A model generated the notes under the pieces. The model saw only the letters and a program-made list of their open reading frames with translations. It was not told the DNA's origin and ran no database searches. Made by a program: the position numbers and the translations under genes. A DNA stretch of 45,855 nt from Polyangia bacterium (GTDB taxonomy: Bacteria > Myxococcota_A > Polyangia > Nannocystales > Nannocystaceae): positions 1 to 45,855 of the forward strand of contig JAUHWG010000049.1 of NCBI GenBank assembly GCA_030424595.1. Direction: 5' to 3'. This document shows positions 40,964 through 45,855 of the stretch, piece by piece; position 1 is the stretch's first letter, and each line of letters begins with the position of its first letter.

Positions 40964-43408
40964 ATGGCGTCTCTGGACGCAGACACAGGCAAGCAGCTCC
41001 TTGTTCGCCGAGTGACTCTGGTCCTCGCCGTCGTTCTCCTATTTCTGTTCGTCCTCAGCGTCGTCTTGGCGCTGAGCGCTCCGTCGACGCTGACGTTCCT
41101 CCCCGCCGTGCTCATCGTCGGGGTTTTTCTTGGCCACATCTTCGCCTACCGCCTCAACCAACGCGGCTCCCCCGAGGCCGCGCTCGAGCGGGTCTACCTG
41201 CTGTGGGTGATCGAGATCCTGGGGGTCGCCCTCCTCGCCGAGGCCGAGAACACCGCGGCGGCGATCGGGCTCGGCCTCGTCGTCCTCTTGACCAGCCCTC
41301 GGGTCCTCCCGCACAAGCGGATCGATCGCTGGATCTACGGCTCGATCGCCCTCTTTATCGCCGTCACCGCGATCGAGTGGATCGAGCCCGGCTACCGGAT
41401 CGCCGATGAGAACATGGACCAAGGGGTCGCCCGCACGGTCCTCTACGGTGTGATCGCGCTCTTCGCCCTCGCCGCGCTCCGCGACATCCGCCACTTTCCG
41501 ATCAGCTCCAAGCTGAGCATCGGCTTCATCCTCGCAGCTCTGGTCCCCTACACCGTCTACTCCCAGGTCAACCGCTCGGCCTTTGAGGAGCGCGAGCACG
41601 TCGCCCGCAGCGCCCGCCTCGAGGCCGACGCCGAGCGGCTCTCCGCGGAGGTGGAGGCCGGGCTCCAGCGCCTCCACGACACGCTGCGCTGGATGGCCGA
41701 GGATGACGCTCTCCGCCGCGCCAGCGCCGACGACGACGCCGACGCAGGGGCCGACGACGACGCTGGCCGCAGGGCCAGCGACGAGAGCGCTGGCGACGGC
41801 AAGGTCGCCGAACCCCCCGACGCTGTCCTCGAGCGCTGGCTCAGCCGCGTCGTCCCCGGCGCGCACCGGGCCTGGGTCTCCTGCGTGCTCGTCGACGAGC
41901 GCGGGAAGATCCGCGCGCGGATGGGCGCGATGCCCCTGGCCGACCAGGTGCTGCGGGACCTCACCGCGTCGACCCGCGCGACCGCGCCTCAGGTGATCAC
42001 GGCGGCCGGTGATTCGCTGTGGATCGGGATGAGCGTCAAGGTGCGCTCCGCCGACGCTTCGCTCGTGCTCGTCCTCCACCCGGAGCTTCTCCGCGCGTGG
42101 ATCTCCGGGGCCTCGGCCGAGGGCCCGACCTACACCCTCGCCGAGAGCCGCGGCGAGGGTCGCGTGATCCTGAGCAGCGGTGAGCGCCGAGGCGCTCCCG
42201 AGCCGGCGGCGGTCGAGCGCCGAGATGAGACGATCACGCGGGCGGTCGCGACGATCAAGAACGCCGACTGGAAGCTCGAGGTCACCACCGACGCCGACGA
42301 GCTCCCGGAGTTCTTGGCCGCGATCAACCACCGCGACCACCTGATCGTCGTCATCCTGATGCTCCTGGCGATCATGAGCGCCTACCTCCTCGGACGTCGG
42401 CTGACCAGCTCGCTCGACGTCCTCCGCCTGGCGATGGCCCGCTTCACCTCGGGTGAGACCGACGCCCGCGCCCACCTCGAGGCTGACGCGGACTTCGGCG
42501 ACCTCGCGGCGCGCTTCAACCTCCTCGCCGAGCAGGTCGGCGGTCTCCTCCGAGAGCAGGACATCCAGACCCAGAAGCTCCAGGGCGAGGTCGCCGACGG
42601 CCTGCGCAAGGAGGAGCGTTTGCGGGTGCTCAACGCCGACCTGGCCGCCGCGCGCGACCAGGCGTGGGCCGCCAACCGGGCCAAGAGCACCTTCCTCGCG
42701 CAGATGAGCCATGAGCTGCGGACCCCGCTCAACGCGATCATCGGCTACACCGAGATGGTCCACGAGGAGCTCGGCAACCAGGGGCTGCACCAGGCGGAGG
42801 AGGACCTGCGTCGGGCGCTCCAGGCCGCGCATCACCTCCTCGGGATCATCACGGACATCCTCGACCTGTCGAAGATCGAGGCCGGCAAGCACGAGGTCGC
42901 GCTCAAAGACTTCGACGTGATCGACCTCGTCGACGAGGTCACCGACACCGTCCAGCCGCTCCTCAGCCGCAACCGCAACCGCCTCGAGGTGATCAAGAAG
43001 ATCGACCGCTCGCCGATGCGCAGCGACCGGGTCAAGCTCCGCCAGTCGCTGCTCAACCTGCTCAGCAACGCCGCCAAGTTCACGAAGAACGGCAAGATCG
43101 TCCTGATCGTCGACATCGCCGCGGTCGACGGGATCCGCTGGCTCCTGCTGACGGTCAAGGACGAGGGCATCGGCATCCCGAGCGCCAAGATCTCGATGCT
43201 CTTCGAGCCCTTCACCCAGGTCGACAATTCGCCGACCCGCCGCTTCGACGGCACCGGCCTCGGCCTCGCGATCACCCGCCGCTTCTGTCGGATGCTCGGC
43301 GGCGACGTCAGCGTCGACAGCAAGCTCGGCGAGGGATCGGTGTTCGTCATCCGCGTGCCGATCCAGACGCTGGTCGGATCGAGCAGCCACGACCAGCCGA
43401 AAGCCTAG
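40964..43408 (+). CDS. Membrane histidine kinase, orphan
   Basis: Start at ATG 40964 (GAAGAG upstream) gives 814 residues; the frame back to 40871 adds an Arg/Pro leader. The N-terminus holds six hydrophobic segments (from RRVTLVLAVVLLFLFVLSVVL to the LSIGFILAALVPYTVY segment near residue 190), then a periplasmic or sensor region of about 280 residues, an Asp/Ala-rich acidic insert (DDDADAGADDDAG), a last hydrophobic segment (LIVVILMLLAIMSAYLLG), a HAMP-like stretch (SSLDVLRLAMARFTSGET) and a coiled coil. The H-box is FLAQMSHELRTPLNAI with H583; N-box QSLLNLLSNAAKFT, G1 DEGIGI, F-box LFEPFTQVD and G2 GTGLGLAIT follow. It should autophosphorylate and pass phosphate to an unknown regulator; none is adjacent. 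Confidence 0.9.
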   Translation: MASLDADTGKQLLVRRVTLVLAVVLLFLFVLSVVLALSAPSTLTFLPAVLIVGVFLGHIFAYRLNQRGSPEAALERVYLLWVIEILGVALLAEAENTAAAIGLGLVVLLTSPRVLPHKRIDRWIYGSIALFIAVTAIEWIEPGYRIADENMDQGVARTVLYGVIALFALAALRDIRHFPISSKLSIGFILAALVPYTVYSQVNRSAFEEREHVARSARLEADAERLSAEVEAGLQRLHDTLRWMAEDDALRRASADDDADAGADDDAGRRASDESAGDGKVAEPPDAVLERWLSRVVPGAHRAWVSCVLVDERGKIRARMGAMPLADQVLRDLTASTRATAPQVITAAGDSLWIGMSVKVRSADASLVLVLHPELLRAWISGASAEGPTYTLAESRGEGRVILSSGERRGAPEPAAVERRDETITRAVATIKNADWKLEVTTDADELPEFLAAINHRDHLIVVILMLLAIMSAYLLGRRLTSSLDVLRLAMARFTSGETDARAHLEADADFGDLAARFNLLAEQVGGLLREQDIQTQKLQGEVADGLRKEERLRVLNADLAAARDQAWAANRAKSTFLAQMSHELRTPLNAIIGYTEMVHEELGNQGLHQAEEDLRRALQAAHHLLGIITDILDLSKIEAGKHEVALKDFDVIDLVDEVTDTVQPLLSRNRNRLEVIKKIDRSPMRSDRVKLRQSLLNLLSNAAKFTKNGKIVLIVDIAAVDGIRWLLLTVKDEGIGIPSAKISMLFEPFTQVDNSPTRRFDGTGLGLAITRRFCRMLGGDVSVDSKLGEGSVFVIRVPIQTLVGSSSHDQPKA

Positions 43409-43530
43409 CGGCGAGGCGGCCCTCGCCCCCGCGCCTGCTGAGCTCGGACGGGCTGCGCGGACGACTGGGCCCAGGGAGTACGCCGAGACGACCCTACGCC
43501 CAGCCTACGCCCAGCGCCGGGACCCCGCCG

Positions 43531-44184
43531 CTACGGAGCCTCGATATCTCCGCCGAGCTGACCGCCCGACATCATCTCGAGCGCCTCGGAGCCGCCGACC
43601 AGCTCCATCGGCCGCGAGGTCATCCGCGCGGTCTGGACCGCGTCGCGAAGGCTCTCAAAGAGCTCGCGGTGCGCGGGGAGTCCGTGGAGGCTGAGCATCG
43701 GGTCAGTCTGGTCGGTGCCGAAGAGGGTGATCTTGCCGTTGGAGAAGATCCTATCGGCGAGGCTCTGCTCGTAGCGGACGTCGAGCACGCGCCACAGCTC
43801 GAGGCTGTCGACCCGCTTGCTGAGGATCCCCCTCTCGACCTCGATCCGCCGGCCGGTGACCTTGTACTTGGTGGTGATGTGGCGGAGGTAGGTGACGAGG
43901 AGCATCGGCAGGCCGCCGAGGCTGAGCAGCCACAGCGGCAGCTCCGCCAAGGCCTCGACCTTCATCAAGAGCCAGCCGAGCACGCCGCCGGCGATGCAGA
44001 CCAGGATCCACATCAGATATCGCGACAGGCTCGTGCTGTGCTTGGCGATACCGCTGAAGTAGACCTCGTCGCGGCCCGCGGGCGCCCTCGCCCCGACCGG
44101 CGCGACCGCCTTCGCCGGCGCCGGCTCTCCGGCTGCGACCGGCGCCTGTGCGGCTTGACTGGGCTCTTGACCTTCGCTCGCCAT
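43531..44184 (-). CDS. Membrane protein with bacterial PH domain
   Basis: From ATG 44182-44184 (MASEGQEPSQAAQAP) the protein has 217 residues. An Ala/Pro-rich cytoplasmic lead is followed by VYFSGIAKHSTSLSRYLMWIL, two hydrophobic segments (about 58-75 and 82-103) and a C-terminal bacterial PH-like domain (YKVTGRRIEVERGILSKRVDSLELWRVLDVRYEQSLADRIF, then GKITLFGTDQTDPMLSLHGL). The order YxVTxxRI...RGxxxxxxxxxxLxxVxDV is the family signature of bPH2 (YdbS/YdbT-type). The role of such proteins is poorly defined. The longer frame to 44457 crosses the palindromic element and is rejected. It converges with the histidine kinase. Confidence 0.87.
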   Translation of the reverse strand: MASEGQEPSQAAQAPVAAGEPAPAKAVAPVGARAPAGRDEVYFSGIAKHSTSLSRYLMWILVCIAGGVLGWLLMKVEALAELPLWLLSLGGLPMLLVTYLRHITTKYKVTGRRIEVERGILSKRVDSLELWRVLDVRYEQSLADRIFSNGKITLFGTDQTDPMLSLHGLPAHRELFESLRDAVQTARMTSRPMELVGGSEALEMMSGGQLGGDIEAP

Positions 44185-44300
44185 GGGCACGAGCGTGGCA
44201 CGAGCGGGCCTCGTCAAGCAATGACCGCGTGCTCGACCGCGCCCCGCTCGCGCCGCCCGGCCTGCGGCGGGCAACAACCGCGCACGGAGGCTAGAGGCGG

Positions 44301-44467
44301 CTCGCAGCCCGTGGCAAAAGTCCCGCGCCGCGATCGTTGGCCCTCTCGGCTTCGACGAAACGCCGCTGTACTGGGCCGTACGGCAAGTTTCGGCGGGACC
44401 GAGAGGGGCGACGAGGGCAAGCGATTGCGGCGCGAGAGCACACGGGACTTTTGCCACGGGCTGCTAG
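44301..44467. mobile_element. Palindromic element copy B (MITE-like)
   Basis: A 167-bp element with inverted ends (ctcgcagcccgtggcaaaagtcccg on the left and its complement on the right, one mismatch in the first 11 bases). It matches the reverse complement of copy A along its whole length, lacking 12 bases that A carries on one arm and holding 12 that A lacks on the other. Inner arms (cctctcgg / ccgagagg and cgaaac / gtttcg) extend the palindrome to a central gtac. At its right end TTG 44425 is preceded by gaggg at a seven-base spacing, as in copy A. It lies upstream of the PH-domain gene. Confidence 0.85.
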
Positions 44468-44522
44468 ACCTGAAATAAGCGCTGCTATTAGGCGTCCTAG
44501 ACAACCCGCGTAGAATCGTCAG

Positions 44523-44798
44523 TGACACGGGTTCCGCGCTTCGCGCTGTATCCGTGTGGGTGAGCGCTCACCTCCTGCTTGACGAGGGGAGGAGCTTGGG
44601 GGCTGTAGGCGGGCGGGCGAGGGGCGACGAGGCGGGTCCCTCGCGGACGCGGGTCCTCCCATGCCACGTGCTCGCCACGGGTGAGGCTGAGGTGCTTGAA
44701 GAGACAGGTACGCGTGTCTCCGCGCGAGGCACGGGTCCTCCCGCTGCGTCCCATCCGTCGCCCCTCGCTCGCCCGAGCAAGTCGTCCTGGGCTCCGCT
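44523..44798. repeat. Left arm of large inverted repeat
   Basis: From gtgacacggg (44523) to gggctccgct (44798) this sequence matches the reverse complement of 45577-45850. The middle (about 44610-44780) is nearly identical between arms, with only about three differences in 170 bases; the outer 60 bases are more diverged. Frames are open in several phases but none looks like a gene. Confidence 0.88.
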
Positions 44799-44900
44799 AC
44801 CGGGTGCGTAGAGGACTCGCGAGTGCATCCGTCGCCCCTCGCTCGCCCGAGCAAGTCTTCCTGGGCTCCGCTACCGGGTGCGTAGAGGGCTCGCGAGCGC
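44753..44900. repeat. 74-bp tandem duplication
   Basis: The block atccgtcgcccctcgctcgc ... actcgcgagtgc (44753-44826) recurs immediately (44827-about 44900) with a handful of changes (gtcgtc to gtcttc, gaggac to gagggc). It begins inside the end of the left arm. Confidence 0.88.
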
Positions 44901-44916
44901 AGACCTTCTCGCGACA

Positions 44917-45042
44917 CATGCTCGTCGAGTCTCTCGCGCACCTGATGAGCGACAACGCGCATCGCCGGTCGAACTTCGGTCCGTACCGAAGCCCAAGCGA
45001 TCGAGAGCCTCCGAAACACCTGTGAGAACACCGAGCACGAAG
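44917..45042. repeat. Second homologous block of the inverted repeat, left
   Basis: catgctcgtcg ... aacaccgagcacgaag aligns with the reverse complement of 45321-45447. Shared stretches include caacgcgcatcg and gaacttcggtccgt. This block is more diverged than the first. Confidence 0.7.
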
Positions 45043-45260
45043 CTGCCGCCGAGGAAGAGGTTGTAGACGTGGCTCAGGACATGTGTCGCTTCGTCGTAGC
45101 CGCGCTTGTTCTCGAAGACCTTCACGCGGCCGTTGATCGAGCGCCGGAGCTTGAGGCGATCGATCGAGCCGCGAGCGTGAGCCCAGCGAAGGGAGTCACA
45201 GGAGCCGGGTCGACGACCAACTCTACCGGCGGAGGCTCGAAGCTCTTGCACTTCGGTCAA
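45035..45260 (-). pseudogene. Possible transposase remnant at centre of inverted repeat
   Basis: The minus-strand frame at the centre of the inverted repeat encodes SIDRLKLRRSINGRVKVFENKRGYDEATHVLSHVYNLFLGG, a charged, aromatic stretch quite unlike the shadow translations around it and reminiscent of the C-terminal region of some DDE transposases (basic helix then ExFxNL-like). The frame starts at ATG 45258-45260 (MTEVQELRAS) and runs on into repeat sequence to 44871, where it is no longer plausible. No DDE catalytic triad can be seen. It could equally be a fragment of another gene or a chance open frame. Confidence 0.28.
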
Positions 45261-45320
45261 GCGCTTGCCTGTGGGCTCCGTTCTTGCCGACGGTCGGCCT
45301 TGAGATGACTCGCGCGAGTT

Positions 45321-45447
45321 GTCCCGCTCGGTGTTCTCGCTGGGGCCTCGGAGGCTCGCGCTCGCTTGGACCTCGACACGGACCGAAGTTCGGCCGACGA
45401 TGCGCGTTGTTGCTCATCATCGTCGAGAGTCGCGACGAGCACGTACC
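45321..45447. repeat. Second homologous block of the inverted repeat, right
   Basis: The reverse complement of this block matches 44917-45042, sharing caacgcgcatcg and gaacttcggtccgt. Together with the outer arms it shows that the inverted repeat continues inward, in diverged form, toward the central remnant. Confidence 0.7.
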
Positions 45448-45576
45448 GAGCGAAGACCGACGCGAGCAAGCGATCCACGTACCCGCAAGCGGAGCGCCTA
45501 CAGATCTGCTCCCGACTTCATATGATCTGTACCAAGGGTCACTCTCTCGATCGAGACGATCGCCGAGCGTCCAGCG

Positions 45577-45855
45577 GAGCCCCGACAGACTCGCTCGGGC
45601 GAGCGAGGGGCGACGGGTGGGACGCAGCGGGAGGACCCGTGCCTCGCGCGGAGACACGCGTACCTGTCTCTTCAAGCACCTCAGCCTCACCCGTGGCGAG
45701 CACGTGGCATGGGAGGACCCGCGTCGGAGAGGGACCCGCCTCGTCGCCCCTCGCCCGCCCGCCTTCAGCCTCCGAGCTCCGCCCGTCGTCAAGCGAGAGG
45801 TGAGCGCTCACCCGCACAGATACGGTCGAAGCGCGAAATCCGTGTCATCAGGGGT
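45577..45855. repeat. Right arm of large inverted repeat, reaching window end
   Basis: The reverse complement of 45577-45850 is nearly identical to the left arm over the central 170 bases. The final bases gtcatcaggggt mark a diverged outer end. The element may continue beyond the window. No gene in this stretch is supported. Confidence 0.85.

Noticed and set aside
41039..43390. 783-residue open frame on the minus strand across the histidine kinase
   Set aside because: The kinase motifs on the plus strand are intact; this frame is the complementary shadow without any domain.
44519..45855. Genes in the overlapping short frames of the right-end repeats
   Set aside because: The frames repeat in both arms in mirrored form and have no consistent codon use; the area is better read as repeats.

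Overview
The window is very GC-rich DNA with dense coding on both strands. Its gene content points to a myxobacterium of the Nannocystis/Enhygromyxa type: many lipoproteins with Thr/Ser- or acid-rich linkers, an OmpA protein with thrombospondin type 3 repeats, a Ser/Thr kinase of eukaryotic type, an orphan sigma-54 activator, an FG-GAP lipoprotein and lysine/alanine-rich DNA-binding tails. This placement rests on protein style, not on a marker gene. I see no rRNA, tRNA, CRISPR array, phage or intact insertion sequence.

Layout. Positions 1-3.2 kb hold signalling and regulatory genes (a pseudo-receiver fragment, a PAS-STAS protein, an AraC regulator) with a GFA-family protein. Positions 3.2-10.2 kb hold a hot-dog thioesterase, an MscS channel, a VWA lipoprotein, an unknown membrane protein, a Cys-rich lipoprotein and a ferritin-like 'metal-dependent hydrolase' divergent from a TetR regulator. 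Positions 11.1-17.3 kb carry a fused lytic-transglycosylase/amidase lipoprotein, a TolB-like propeller lipoprotein, a type II NADH dehydrogenase and an FG-GAP propeller lipoprotein, with a six-copy hairpin-forming tandem repeat between convergent genes. Positions 17.8-24.9 kb carry the OmpA/TSP3 protein, an NtrC-family regulator and a three-gene run of N-formylglutamate amidohydrolase, NudC and a kinase fused to a cyclic-nucleotide-binding domain.

Positions 25.1-32.8 kb include two proteins with histone H1-like Lys/Ala tails (a winged-helix protein and topoisomerase I), an L,D-transpeptidase and a Cys-rich lipoprotein. Positions 32.8-37 kb carry a low-molecular-weight phosphatase translationally linked to a lipoprotein, and a divergent two-gene operon that I find the most interesting unit: two monohaem-type cytochrome domains fused to a DUF5777 beta-barrel, followed by a second cytochrome-like lipoprotein. 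This looks like a fused porin-cytochrome electron conduit across the outer membrane. Positions 37-44.2 kb carry a DUF1295 membrane enzyme, an unlisted 40-residue membrane protein with a good ribosome binding site, pyrF, a serine beta-lactamase-family protein, an orphan histidine kinase and a bacterial PH-domain membrane protein.

Repeats. A palindromic element of about 167 bp occurs twice (35965-36130 and 44301-44467, opposite orientations). In the first copy it appears to supply the Shine-Dalgarno sequence, TTG start and signal-peptide n-region of the cytochrome lipoprotein. The right end of the window (44.5-45.86 kb) is a repeat island: a large, nearly identical inverted repeat, a 74-bp tandem duplication and a possible transposase remnant. 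Short tandem repeats of 9, 11, 12, 13 and 14 bp sit in several intergenic gaps.
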